Of a stretch of 22,156 nucleotides of DNA, positions 14,774 to 22,156 are shown piece by piece. Position 1 is the first letter of the stretch. Every line of letters starts with the position of its first letter. The stretch is from an uncultured Alphaproteobacteria bacterium (GTDB lineage Bacteria > Pseudomonadota > Alphaproteobacteria > Caulobacterales > Parvularculaceae), in assembly GCA_938003575.1 (NCBI GenBank), contig CALKYG010000108.1, forward strand, positions 1-22,156, written 5' to 3'. The position numbers and the translations under genes were made by a program. The notes under the pieces are model-generated. The model made no database searches and was not told where the DNA came from. It saw only the letters and a list, made by a program, of their open reading frames with translations.

Positions 14774-15757
14774 TCACGACCGGCTGAGATAAAGGCGCCG
14801 CTCGCCGAAATCGATCGCGAAATCCTGTTTTGCGAGAATGTCGGCCCCGAGGAGGCCGTATCGGATTTTTTGAACGCCGATCTCGTCAAATATTGGGGCG
14901 TTGTGAATAAAGACACGGACGGATTTCCACGTTTTGGCGCCGACTGAAACGCGGTCAAGTCTGCCTGTGCGAAGTTTTTCTCGGTCGTCGAACAGGTCAT
15001 TCAGCCGGCTGCCGGTAGTCGCGCTGCCGTTCAAATCGGTGGCGACTGTCTGCGAGAACAACGACTCCGCCGCCCGGTAATTGATCAGGGTGGTTCCTGA
15101 TCCAAGATCAATGATAAAGGTTGTTGCAGACCTGTTGATTTTCCCGCGGGTTGAAAAAAGCGGCGCGGCCGCATTCGCATATTGGGTCGCCTTCAAATCG
15201 ACCTTCCGCCAGCGGCGAATGACCTCGCCTGGTATTTCGCCGGCCGGATAAAGAGTCATCACACGCGCGTCGACATCGAATACGGCGCCGTATTTCTGAA
15301 AGAAGTCGACGCCGAGCACGCCTGACGGCGTATGCCGCGGCGGCGCCCAGTCCGGCATCACGACGCCGATATGGCCGTTCAAGACGGCGCCGCCCACCGA
15401 AAGATCGCCGATCTTGTAGGTCGCCATCAAGCCGGAGCCGAGAATGCCGATCACGCGCCGCAGCGGACCGCCCGTCGGCGTGAAGTCCTCAATTGTCGCC
15501 AAATTCTCGAACACGAGCGACATCGTGGCGCCAGTATCGATGACGAATTCATACGGCCCGTTTCCATTGACGAAAACGGAAACGCTCATCGATCCTTCTT
15601 CGTTGATATAGAATGGAACGCTCGCCAAGGGGGCGGCCCTTGCGCCCTGCGCCGCCGCGCAAGCGAAAGCGATCAGTGCGACTGCCGCGGCCGCAAATCG
15701 GACGATCGCGCGCGGGGCTTTCGCCGGCGCTATCACAAAGTCGACAAATCCAGCCAT
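14774..15757 (-). CDS. Exported retropepsin-like aspartyl protease family protein
   Basis: This is a 327-residue protein with two tandem retropepsin-like halves. The N-terminus has a long basic region, then a hydrophobic stretch (RFAAAAVALIAFACAAAQG) and a possible cleavage at ARA-AP, so it is probably periplasmic or membrane-anchored. The first half has the catalytic motif FVIDTGATMS (D74) and ends GVLGVDFFQKYGAVFDVDA. The second half has FIIDLGSGTTLIN (D217), where Leu replaces the usual Thr/Ser of D-T/S-G, and ends LLGADILAKQDFAIDF. Either both aspartates work together as in pepsin, or each half belongs to a homodimer. ATG 15757, preceded by GGAG at 5 nt, is preferred over GTG 15763. It is divergent from the Ada-oxygenase gene. 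Confidence 0.82.
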   Translation of the reverse strand: MAGFVDFVIAPAKAPRAIVRFAAAAVALIAFACAAAQGARAAPLASVPFYINEEGSMSVSVFVNGNGPYEFVIDTGATMSLVFENLATIEDFTPTGGPLRRVIGILGSGLMATYKIGDLSVGGAVLNGHIGVVMPDWAPPRHTPSGVLGVDFFQKYGAVFDVDARVMTLYPAGEIPGEVIRRWRKVDLKATQYANAAAPLFSTRGKINRSATTFIIDLGSGTTLINYRAAESLFSQTVATDLNGSATTGSRLNDLFDDREKLRTGRLDRVSVGAKTWKSVRVFIHNAPIFDEIGVQKIRYGLLGADILAKQDFAIDFGERRLYLSRS

Positions 15758-15913
15758 TTTCACTCCACGGCTCGCTCCATCCTAAGACATGCAACCTTAC
15801 TGGCGACCGCAGCCGCCGCACAAAATACTCGATTGGTCGCATTCGCAGGAAACGGGCGGATTTCGACTGACGGACCTTCTACACAAACGACTTTGAGATG
15901 GGGAGGCCGTGGA

Positions 15914-16852
15914 ATGCCTGATTTCAATTGCGATAATGACCCCCGCTGGCTGGCGGTCGCTACAAGGGACGCTTCCGCGGACGGCGAATTTTACAGCTGC
16001 GTCAGGACGACAAAGGTATATTGCCGGCCATCCTGCCCCGGCCGGCCCTTGCGGAAGAATGTGTTTTTCGTCGTGACAAAGGCCGAGGCGGCGCGCGCGG
16101 GCATGCGCCCGTGCAAGCGGTGCCGGCCGGATCAGGTCGTCGCCAGATCGCTTGACGTCCGGATTGCCGAAATCGACTGGGAGCGTGTGACGGCCAATCT
16201 CGACCGCGACGGATTTGCGCTTCTCGGACAGATACTGACCGAAGAAGAAGCCGACGCCCTTCGAGAGTCCTATTTTGCGGAGAGCGGCTTCCGGTCGAAA
16301 GTCGTCATGGCTCGCCACGGCTTTGGCGCGGGCGAATATAAATATTTCGCCGATCCGCTGCCGCCGATCGTCACCGGGTTGCGAGCCCTGCTGTACCGCC
16401 GCCTCGCGCCGATCGCTGGCGACTGGCGCCGGCGGCTCCGCAGCGGTGACGGCTTTCCGGACGAACTCGACGGCTACCTGGCTGTCTGCGTCGCTGCTGG
16501 CCAAGCGAAACCAACCCCCTTGTTGCTGTCTTATGGATCCGGTGATTATAACAGGCTTCATCGCGATCTTTACGGGCCCGAAATATTTCCGATTCAGGTT
16601 GCTGTCCTGCTGTCCGAGCCCGGAAAGGATTTCGAAGGCGGGGAATTCATCCTGACCGAGCAGCGCCCGCGGGCCCAATCGCGCGCGCACGTCCCGCCGC
16701 TGCAAAAGGGCGATGCGGTCGCCTTCGCCGTCAATGAACGCCCTGTCGACGGTGCGCGGGGGCCGGTTCGGGCGGTGATGCGCCACGGCGTCTCGACAAT
16801 CCGCTCAGGAAATCGCATGGCGCTCGGCCTTATTTTTCACGGCGCAGCGTGA
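15914..16852 (+). CDS. Fusion of Ada N-terminal zinc/methyl-acceptor domain with 2OG-Fe(II) oxygenase
   Basis: This is a 312-residue, two-domain cytoplasmic protein. Residues 6-75 match the Ada N-terminal domain: DPRWLAVATRDASADGEFY, then VRTTKVYCRPSCPGRPLRKNV and GMRPCKRCRPD. C37, C41, C67 and C70 correspond to Ada C38/C42/C69/C72, with C37 at the methylphosphotriester-accepting position. Residues 88-311 match the COG3826-type 2OG-Fe(II) oxygenases: LDRDGFALLGQILTEEEAD, VVMARHGFGAGEYKYFADPLP, LLLSYGSGDYNRLHRDLYG, EGGEFILTEQRPRAQSRA and MRHGVSTIRSGNRMALG. The iron triad is H216, D218 and H291, with R297 or R301 for 2-oxoglutarate. Ada's AraC-type helix-turn-helix and methyltransferase domains are absent. 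GGGGAGG at 7 nt fixes ATG 15914. Alkyl-damage sensing or repair is inferred. Confidence 0.9.
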   Translation: MPDFNCDNDPRWLAVATRDASADGEFYSCVRTTKVYCRPSCPGRPLRKNVFFVVTKAEAARAGMRPCKRCRPDQVVARSLDVRIAEIDWERVTANLDRDGFALLGQILTEEEADALRESYFAESGFRSKVVMARHGFGAGEYKYFADPLPPIVTGLRALLYRRLAPIAGDWRRRLRSGDGFPDELDGYLAVCVAAGQAKPTPLLLSYGSGDYNRLHRDLYGPEIFPIQVAVLLSEPGKDFEGGEFILTEQRPRAQSRAHVPPLQKGDAVAFAVNERPVDGARGPVRAVMRHGVSTIRSGNRMALGLIFHGAA

Positions 16853-16858
16853 AAGCCC

Positions 16859-16886
16859 TTGTCACAAGCCGTCTACCGGCTATAAC
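16859..16886 (+). promoter_or_regulatory. Predicted promoter of rpmI-rplT
   Basis: TTGTCA (16859-16864) and TATAAC (16881-16886) are separated by 16 bp and begin only 6 bp after the stop of the Ada-oxygenase gene. Transcription would start near 16893, leaving an 80-nt leader before rpmI. This suggests that the ribosomal operon starts here and does not depend on upstream genes. Confidence 0.6.
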
Positions 16887-16902
16887 CCGCCGCTTCCAAC
16901 CG

Positions 16903-16932
16903 GCCGCCGGGCCAAAGGCATGCCTTGGCGGC
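16903..16932 (+). promoter_or_regulatory. Inverted repeat in the rpmI leader
   Basis: The leader contains GCCAA-a-GGC-at-GCC-TTGGC (16911-16929) nested near GCCGCC (16903-16908) and GGCGGC (16927-16932), so one of two overlapping hairpins can form. In other bacteria L20 represses its own operon by binding an rRNA-like structure ahead of rpmI. Whether this hairpin plays that role is a guess; it could also be a terminator remnant without a T-run. Confidence 0.35.
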
Positions 16933-16975
16933 AATAAGCGCGCGCCCCATTTCGGGCCATTCGAGGAACCGCAAA

Positions 16976-17176
16976 ATGCCCAAACTGAAGACTAAATCAG
17001 GCGCCAAGAAGCGCTTCAAGATGACCGCCTCCGGCAAGGTTAAGGCCGGCGTCGCCGGTAAACGGCACCGACTGATCTCGCACAATGCGAAATACATTCG
17101 CCAGAACCGCGGTACGGACTGCCTGTCCGATGCGGATGCGAAGATCGTCAAGAAATACATGCCGTATAACCGCTAG
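16976..17176 (+). CDS. rpmI: 50S ribosomal protein L35
   Basis: This is a 66-residue, highly basic ribosomal protein of the large subunit. The L35 signature is complete: [20 protein letters not shown] at the start, [20 protein letters not shown] in the middle, and [11 protein letters not shown] at the C-terminus. GAGGAA lies 7 nt before ATG 16976. rplT follows after 11 bp. infC, the common upstream partner, is not here; an unrelated Ada-oxygenase gene is. Confidence 0.98.
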   Translation: MPKLKTKSGAKKRFKMTASGKVKAGVAGKRHRLISHNAKYIRQNRGTDCLSDADAKIVKKYMPYNR

Positions 17177-17187
17177 GAGGGATTGAG

Positions 17188-17547
17188 ATGTCACGCGTCA
17201 AACGGGGCGTCACGTCCCACGCCAAGCACAAGAAAGTCATCAAGGCGGCGAAAGGCTATTTCGGCCGCCGCAAAAACGCGATCAAGACGGCGCGTCAGGC
17301 GGTCGAAAAAGCCGGCCAGTACGCCTATCGCGATCGCCGCGCGAAGAAGCGGAACTTCCGATCGCTCTGGATTCAGCGCATCAACGCCGGCGTCAGGGCT
17401 GAAGGCATGACCTATGCCCGATTTATCGACGGGCTCTCGAAAGCGGGCGTCGCCGTCGACCGAAAGGTTCTCGCCGATCTCGCCGTGAAGGAGCCCGAGG
17501 CGTTCAAGGCCCTGACGGAAAAAGCGAAAGCCGCGCTCGCCGCGTAG
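17188..17547 (+). CDS. rplT: 50S ribosomal protein L20
   Basis: This is a 119-residue basic protein that binds 23S rRNA early in large-subunit assembly and, in several bacteria, represses its own operon. The start [20 protein letters not shown], the [20 protein letters not shown] helix and the [23 protein letters not shown] core are typical. A strong AGGAGGG lies 6 nt before ATG 17188. It is followed by a terminator/attenuator-like element before pheS. Confidence 0.98.
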   Translation: MSRVKRGVTSHAKHKKVIKAAKGYFGRRKNAIKTARQAVEKAGQYAYRDRRAKKRNFRSLWIQRINAGVRAEGMTYARFIDGLSKAGVAVDRKVLADLAVKEPEAFKALTEKAKAALAA

Positions 17548-17583
17548 CTTTTTTCCGTCGCCCGGCGAACGCCGACAAGAACC

Positions 17584-17643
17584 GGGTGACGTAGACGGTT
17601 GAGTTTCGAAAAGCGTCACCCAGAAGGTGACGCTTTTTCTTTG
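17584..17643 (+). terminator. Intrinsic terminator/attenuator with competing hairpin ahead of pheS
   Basis: A perfect 12-bp stem, AAAAGCGTCACC (17609-17620) with GGTGACGCTTTT (17626-17637), closes a 5-nt loop and runs into T-rich sequence (CTTTTTCTTT), a textbook intrinsic terminator. Upstream, GGGTGACG (17584-17591) is perfectly complementary to CGTCACCC (17614-17621), part of the same stem, so an alternative antiterminator-like hairpin can form. The element ends 18 nt before the pheS ATG. No Phe-rich leader peptide is visible; the only tiny reading is GTG-ACG-TAG at 17587. Confidence 0.75.
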
Positions 17644-17661
17644 CATTGGAGAGCGGACGCT

Positions 17662-18738
17662 ATGTCCGATATTGAGAAAATCGAAGGCGAGTACCTCGCC
17701 AAAGTCGCCGCCGCCGATGCAATTGCGGCTCTTGAGGACGTTCGCATTTCCGCGCTTGGCAAGAAAGGCGTCATTTCCGAGCGGATGAAAGAGCTCGGCA
17801 AAATGAGCCCTGACGAGCGCAAGGTCGCCGGCGCCGCGCTGAATGTCTTGAAAGACAAGATCGCCTCGGCGATCGAGGCAAGAAAGCAGGTGCTGGAAAA
17901 CGCCGAGCTCGATCGCCGACTTGCGACCGAAAAAGTCGATGTCACCCTGCCGATCGCGCCCCTGGCGAAAGGACGAATTCATCCGGTGACGCAGGTGATG
18001 GAGGAGATTGTCGCGATCTTTTCCGCGATGGGCTTTGATGTCGCTGAAGGCCCGGATATCGAAGACGACTTCCACAATTTCACCGCGCTCAATTTCCCTG
18101 CGGATCACCCCGCGCGCGAAATGCACGACACGTTCTTCTTCCATCCGAAGGAAGACGGCTCGCGCATGCTTTTGCGGACGCACACCTCTCCGGTGCAGAT
18201 CCGAACAATGATGACGAGGAAGCCGCCGATCCGCATCATCATTCCGGGCCGCACCTTCCGCTGCGACAGCGACCAGACGCACACGCCGATGTTCCATCAG
18301 GTCGAGGGCCTCGTCATCGACCGCGAGACGCATATGGGGCATTTGAAGGGAACGCTTGAAGCCTTTTGCAAGGCCTATTTCGAGGTCGACAGCGTCAAGA
18401 CGCGCTTCCGCCCGCATTTCTTTCCGTTTACGGAACCATCGGCCGAAATGGATATCGGCTATGAGCGCGTCGGGAATGAAATCCGCATCGGTAAGGGCGA
18501 GGCGTGGATGGAGATTCTCGGTTCCGGCATGGTGCACCCGAACGTCCTCAGGAATTGCGGCCTCGACCCCGACGAATATCAGGGTTTTGCCTTCGGCATG
18601 GGCATCGACCGCCTCGCCATGCTGAAATACGGTATTCCTGATTTACGTGATTTCTTTGCGGCGGACGCGCGATGGCTCGAGCATTACGGCTTTGATCCGC
18701 TCGACATCCCGAACCTTGCAACGGGGCTTTCGCGATGA
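17662..18738 (+). CDS. pheS: Phenylalanyl-tRNA synthetase alpha subunit
   Basis: PheS is the catalytic subunit of the (alpha-beta)2 class II enzyme that charges tRNA-Phe. The 358-residue product has an N-terminal coiled-coil arm (about residues 1-90). The catalytic core follows, with [25 protein letters not shown], motif 2 [19 protein letters not shown], and motif 3 [25 protein letters not shown] 17662 has GGAG about 10 nt upstream. A TTG at 17599 in the same frame would translate through the terminator hairpin and is not favoured. Its stop overlaps the next ATG as ATGA. pheT does not follow directly; two small genes intervene. Confidence 0.97.
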   Translation: MSDIEKIEGEYLAKVAAADAIAALEDVRISALGKKGVISERMKELGKMSPDERKVAGAALNVLKDKIASAIEARKQVLENAELDRRLATEKVDVTLPIAPLAKGRIHPVTQVMEEIVAIFSAMGFDVAEGPDIEDDFHNFTALNFPADHPAREMHDTFFFHPKEDGSRMLLRTHTSPVQIRTMMTRKPPIRIIIPGRTFRCDSDQTHTPMFHQVEGLVIDRETHMGHLKGTLEAFCKAYFEVDSVKTRFRPHFFPFTEPSAEMDIGYERVGNEIRIGKGEAWMEILGSGMVHPNVLRNCGLDPDEYQGFAFGMGIDRLAMLKYGIPDLRDFFAADARWLEHYGFDPLDIPNLATGLSR

Positions 18739-19193
18739 GAAATGCGCTATCCTCGTCTTTGATGGCCGGGGCGCTTCTTTTCGGATGCGCCAGAAATTCC
18801 GGTTCTGCGAATGAAGTCGCGCCGCCGGCTGAAGTGACGGCCGCTCCGTCGGGCGCCGCGGCGGCGCCGATCGAAGGCGATCCCGCCTCGGCATGGATCG
18901 AAATGACGGGCGCATGGGCGCCGGATGGCGCGTGCGGCGACTATTCGCACGAGTGGCGTCTCGAGGCGGAGGAGATCCATCACCGTGAAGCGCACTGCAA
19001 GATTGAACGCCTTGAACTGCTGCAGAACGGCGTTCGTACGATTGCGCATTGCTCCTTTGACGGCGATGACGACCGCGTTGAGGACGCTTTCAAGTTCATT
19101 CGCCGCAACGACGCGACGCTCTCAATAGTCAATGAAACGAACGCCGAGGAAGTCAGCGGCCTCATCCCCTGTTTTGAGGACATGATCCCATGA
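18735..19193 (+). CDS. Hypothetical lipoprotein
   Basis: This is a 152-residue protein with a lipoprotein signal: a short basic start, a hydrophobic stretch, and lipobox LFGC with C18 as the acylated residue. A flexible Ala/Pro-rich linker (to about residue 48) precedes a compact domain containing [43 protein letters not shown] and LIPCFEDM. Its four further cysteines suggest disulphides in the periplasm. I do not recognise the domain. Its ATG overlaps the pheS stop (ATGA), and its own stop overlaps the DUF302 start the same way, so all three genes are translationally linked. Confidence 0.75.
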   Translation: MRNALSSSLMAGALLFGCARNSGSANEVAPPAEVTAAPSGAAAAPIEGDPASAWIEMTGAWAPDGACGDYSHEWRLEAEEIHHREAHCKIERLELLQNGVRTIAHCSFDGDDDRVEDAFKFIRRNDATLSIVNETNAEEVSGLIPCFEDMIP

Positions 19194-19573
19194 GTTATTA
19201 CATCGCCAGGACGATCCGCGGACCATTTGACGAGGCGGTTGCGCGAGTGACTGAGGCCCTGAAACAGGAAGGCTTCGGCGTTCTTACCGAAATCGACGTT
19301 TCGGCGACGCTGAAGAAGAAACTCGACGTTGATTTCCGGCCCTATCGCATTCTCGGCGCCTGCAATCCGAAAATGGCGCACGGCGCGTTGTCGGTAGAGG
19401 ACAAGATCGGCGTCATGCTGCCCTGCAATGTTATCGTTCAGCAAACGGATGAAGGCGTTGAGGTCGCCGCCGTCGATCCTGTCGCCTCATTGGGCCGCGT
19501 CGGCAATTCTGCGCTTGAAGAGGCGGCTGAAACCGTCAAGGCGGCGCTGACGCGCGTCATTCAATCACTTTGA
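19190..19573 (+). CDS. DUF302 domain-containing protein
   Basis: This is a 127-residue soluble protein of the DUF302 family. The family pattern is clear: [20 protein letters not shown], then LKQEGFGVLTEIDVSATL, DFRPYRILGACNPKMAHGAL, and GVMLPCNVIVQ. Two conserved cysteines (in GACNP and LPCNV) sit where a metal or redox function could be imagined, but the biochemical role of the family is not established. There is no signal peptide, so it is probably cytoplasmic. It overlaps the lipoprotein gene by 4 bp and ends 15 bp before pheT. Confidence 0.88.
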   Translation: MSYYIARTIRGPFDEAVARVTEALKQEGFGVLTEIDVSATLKKKLDVDFRPYRILGACNPKMAHGALSVEDKIGVMLPCNVIVQQTDEGVEVAAVDPVASLGRVGNSALEEAAETVKAALTRVIQSL

Positions 19574-19588
19574 GCAGAATCAAAAAAG

Positions 19589-22003
19589 ATGAAATTCACG
19601 CTTTCCTGGCTCAAAGAGCACCTTGAAACGAATGCTTCGCTTGCTGAGATCATCGATACGATGGTCGCGGTCGGCCTTGAGGTCGAGCATGTCGACGATC
19701 CGGCGGAGCGCCTTAAAGCCTTCACCATTGGCGAGGTGATGGAGGCGGAAAAGCACCCTGAGGCGGACAAGCTGCGCGTCTGCAAGGTCGCAACGAAGGA
19801 CGGTCTTTTGCAGATCGTTTGCGGTGCGCCGAATGCGCGCGCCGGCATCAAGATTGCCTACGCTCCCGTCGGCGCCTATGTCCCCGGCATTGACGTCACG
19901 CTGACCAAAGCGAAAATCCGCGGAATTGAAAGCTTCGGCATGATGTGTTCGGCGCGCGAGATGATGCTGGGCGACGATCATGACGGCATCATCGAGGCGC
20001 CGGCGGCGGCGAAGGTCGGCGATCCGATCGCAAGATGGCTCGGCGCCGACGATCCGGTGATCGAATTCGAGGTGACGCCAAATCGTCCGGATACGAACGG
20101 TGTTGCGGGCGTCGCGCGCGATCTTGCGGCGGCGGGGCTCGGCAAGCTCATCACGAGAGCGCCGAGCCCAATACAGGGAGAATTTCCCTGTCCGCAGAAG
20201 ATCGGCCTCCATTTCCCGGCGGGCGCTGAAGACGCCTGCGCCATGTTCGCGGGCCGCTATATTCGCGGATTGAAGAACGGGCCTTCGCCGAAATGGCTCG
20301 CCGACCGGCTGCGCGCCATCGGCCTTCGCCCGATCTCGGCGCTGGTCGATGTCACCAATCTCCTGACTTATGACCGCGCCCGACCCTTGCATGTCTATGA
20401 CGCCGACAAGCTGAAGGGCGAAATTCGCGCGCGCTTTGGCGAAAAGGGCGAAAGCTTCATCGCTCTCGACGGCAAAATCTATGAAGTCGACGATTCGATG
20501 ACCGTCATCGCCGACGACAGCGGCGTGCTCGGCCTTGGCGGGATTATCGGCGGGGAGGACACTGGGTGTACGGACGAAACCGTCAATGTTTTTATCGAAG
20601 CGGCTTACTTTGATCCGTTGCGGACGGCGAAGACGGGCCGCAGGCTCGGCATTCACTCCGACGCCCGCCATCGTTTCGAACGCGGCGTTGATCCTGAATT
20701 TGTGGTTCCGGGTCTTGAGCTTGCAACCCGCATCATTCTCGACGCCTGCGGCGGCAGCCCCAGCGACATTCTGATCGCCGGCGCGAAGCCGAAATCGGGA
20801 AAGGTCGTCGCCTTCCCGCCCGCTGAGGTGAGGCGCCTCACCGGCATCGATGTCGCGCCGGAAAGATCCGAAACGATCCTTTCCTCCCTTGGTTTCAGGG
20901 TCGCGCGATCGGATCCCTGGCTCGTTGACGTTCCTTCCTGGCGGCCGGATATTGACGGCAAGGCCGACCTTGTCGAGGAAATCGCCCGTATTGTCGGCTT
21001 TTCGGCCTTGCCGGCGGAAACGCTGCCGGCACGCGCCGCCGTTGAAACGCCGAAGCTGACGCCTGCGCAAGTGCGCCGCGCCGCCGCCCGTCGGGCGCTC
21101 GCCGCGCGCGGGCTTCTTGAGGCGGTGACATGGTCTTTCACCGATGAGCGCTACGCTGCGCTCTTCTCCGAAGGCGCAAACTGGCTCGCCGCCAAAGGGC
21201 TTATCCTCGCTAATCCGATTTCATCTGATCTCGGCGCGATGCGGCCGTCGATGCTGCCCAATCTCGTCGCTGCGCTTCAGAGGAACGCCGATCGCGGGCG
21301 CGATGATCTCGCGCTTTTCGAGGTGGCGCCGATTTACGCATCGGACCTGCCGGAGGGTCAGCAAACCGTCGCCGGCGGCGCGCGGCTTTCGCACCCCAAA
21401 CGGCATTGGGCGAAGGGTGAACGCCCCGTCGACGTCTTCACGGCGAAGGCGGATGCGATCGTCGCGCTTGAGGCGGCTGGCGCCAAGGTCGAGCAAGCGC
21501 AGACGACGACGGACGCGCCGGCCTGGTATCACCCCGGTCGTTCAGGCGTTCTGCGCCTTGGGCCGAAACTCGCGCTCGCACATTTCGGAGAGATCCATCC
21601 GCGGATTCTTAAAGCGATGGATGTCGAGGGGCCCGTTTTCGCTTTTGAGGTTTTCCTAGATGCGATCCCGGCCGCGAAGGCGAAGTCGACCAAGTCGAAA
21701 CCGGCGCTCGACGCCTCGGAGCTTCTTCCAGTGACGCGCGATTTCGCCTTCCTCGTTGATGAATGCGTTACGGCCGAGGCGCTGTTGAAGGCGGTGCGCG
21801 GCGCCGAGAAAAAACTCATCTCCGGGGCGGCGCTGTTCGATGTCTATGAAGGCAAGGGTGTGCCCGACGGCATGAAGTCGATGGCGGTCGAAGTGACGCT
21901 CGAGCCGCGCGAGAAAACCCTGACCGACGACGAGATCGACGCCGTCGGCAAAGCGGTCATCTCCGCCGTCGAAAAGGCGACCGGCGGGCGCCTTCGCGCC
22001 TGA
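19589..22003 (+). CDS. pheT: Phenylalanyl-tRNA synthetase beta subunit
   Basis: PheT is the 804-residue beta subunit of Phe-tRNA synthetase, of normal length. In order: MKFTLSWLKEHLETNASLAE; the tRNA-binding EMAP-like domain (about 40-150; IGEVMEAEKHPEADKLRVCKV, IVCGAPNARAGIKIAYAPVGA); the B3/B4 editing region (near DVTNLLTYDRARPLHVYD); the B5 domain; the catalytic-like fold (DLVEEIARIVGFSALP, MRPSMLPNLVAALQRNADRG); and the C-terminal ferredoxin-like anticodon-binding domain (PVTRDFAFLVDE to EKATGGRLRA). No strong ribosome binding site precedes ATG 19589. It is separated from pheS by the lipoprotein and DUF302 genes. Confidence 0.98.
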   Translation: MKFTLSWLKEHLETNASLAEIIDTMVAVGLEVEHVDDPAERLKAFTIGEVMEAEKHPEADKLRVCKVATKDGLLQIVCGAPNARAGIKIAYAPVGAYVPGIDVTLTKAKIRGIESFGMMCSAREMMLGDDHDGIIEAPAAAKVGDPIARWLGADDPVIEFEVTPNRPDTNGVAGVARDLAAAGLGKLITRAPSPIQGEFPCPQKIGLHFPAGAEDACAMFAGRYIRGLKNGPSPKWLADRLRAIGLRPISALVDVTNLLTYDRARPLHVYDADKLKGEIRARFGEKGESFIALDGKIYEVDDSMTVIADDSGVLGLGGIIGGEDTGCTDETVNVFIEAAYFDPLRTAKTGRRLGIHSDARHRFERGVDPEFVVPGLELATRIILDACGGSPSDILIAGAKPKSGKVVAFPPAEVRRLTGIDVAPERSETILSSLGFRVARSDPWLVDVPSWRPDIDGKADLVEEIARIVGFSALPAETLPARAAVETPKLTPAQVRRAAARRALAARGLLEAVTWSFTDERYAALFSEGANWLAAKGLILANPISSDLGAMRPSMLPNLVAALQRNADRGRDDLALFEVAPIYASDLPEGQQTVAGGARLSHPKRHWAKGERPVDVFTAKADAIVALEAAGAKVEQAQTTTDAPAWYHPGRSGVLRLGPKLALAHFGEIHPRILKAMDVEGPVFAFEVFLDAIPAAKAKSTKSKPALDASELLPVTRDFAFLVDECVTAEALLKAVRGAEKKLISGAALFDVYEGKGVPDGMKSMAVEVTLEPREKTLTDDEIDAVGKAVISAVEKATGGRLRA

Positions 22004-22085
22004 CATTGGGCCGCGCATTCGGCTTGCGGAACGGGGGGTGAGCGGCTAAAGAACGCCCCTCCCGACCGGGACGTCTCGGGCCAGG

Positions 22086-22156
22086 GCCGCTTTAGCTCAG
22101 CTGGTAGAGCACATCATTCGTAATGATGGGGTCAGGTGTTCGAGTCACCTAAGCGG
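22086..22156 (+). tRNA. tRNA-Thr (anticodon CGT), last bases cut by window edge
   Basis: The cloverleaf is complete except for the final acceptor base and discriminator. The acceptor is GCCGCTT with AAGCGG(C missing), and the D arm is GCTC-AGCTGGTA-GAGC. The anticodon arm is CATCA-TTCGTAA-TGATG with anticodon CGT, and the T arm is AGGTG-TTCGAGT-CACCT. The anticodon reads ACG threonine codons. It lies 82 bp after pheT; the spacer shows no clear T-run terminator. Confidence 0.95.

Noticed and set aside
17599..17661. TTG start extending pheS by 21 residues through the hairpin
   Set aside because: The extension would be encoded by the terminator stem; it has no ribosome binding site and does not resemble PheS N-termini.
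22004..22085. Possible terminator hairpins between pheT and tRNA-Thr
   Set aside because: Imperfect GC-rich complementarity (for example CCGGGA with TCTCGG) exists but has no T-run and a loop too short to be convincing.
1..22156. Mobile elements, prophage, CRISPR arrays or toxin-antitoxin and defence genes
   Set aside because: I looked for transposase or integrase motifs, regularly spaced repeats and restriction, nuclease or toxin signatures and saw none; the recognisable genes are metabolic, translational or arsenic-related.

Overview
This is a GC-rich (about 60%) bacterial chromosome segment, most likely from an alphaproteobacterium. The signs are the sdhC-sdhD-sdhA-sdhB order, an ArsR with a C-terminal Cys-Cys/Cys arsenite site, ZapE, a DUF3297 protein, a secreted YbjN protein and the rimM-trmD pair. 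A marine or parvularcula/hyphomonad-like lineage would fit, but that is only a guess. Nothing mobile (transposase, integrase, phage gene, CRISPR array) is visible. Gene density is very high, and many genes overlap by 4 bp (ATGA or GTGA).

Layout. (1) Positions 1-5296, minus strand: one colinear run arsR-arsI-arsC-aqpS-zapE-MFS transporter-rimM-trmD (trmD runs off the left edge). A promoter with an ArsR-type operator precedes arsR. The ars genes form an arsenical pathway with no ArsB or ACR3 pump: ArsC reduces arsenate, ArsI cleaves the C-As bond of trivalent methylarsenicals, and the aquaglyceroporin AqpS is the only evident route for As(III). (2) Positions 5634-12123, minus strand: the succinate dehydrogenase locus sdhC-sdhD-sdhA. 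sdhB is separated from it by about 3 kb holding a small membrane protein, a GT87/DUF2029 membrane glycosyltransferase, a dienoyl-CoA isomerase-type crotonase and what looks like a frameshifted membrane-protein gene. (3) Positions 12217-15757: small conserved genes in mixed orientation: a secreted YbjN protein, an unknown anchored protein, a helical-repeat protein, a DUF3297 protein and a retropepsin-like aspartyl protease. (4) Positions 15914-16852: an unusual fusion of an Ada-type methyl-acceptor zinc domain to a 2-oxoglutarate/Fe(II) oxygenase. (5) Positions 16859-22156, plus strand: promoter, rpmI, rplT, a terminator/attenuator-like element, pheS, a lipoprotein gene, a DUF302 gene and pheT, then a tRNA-Thr(CGT) cut by the right edge.

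The most distinctive points are the Ada-oxygenase fusion, the pump-less ars operon that is translationally chained to zapE and lies upstream of rimM-trmD, the split sdh and pheST loci, and the mutually exclusive hairpins ahead of pheS. I did not find a clear multi-gene defence system or another wholly new system.
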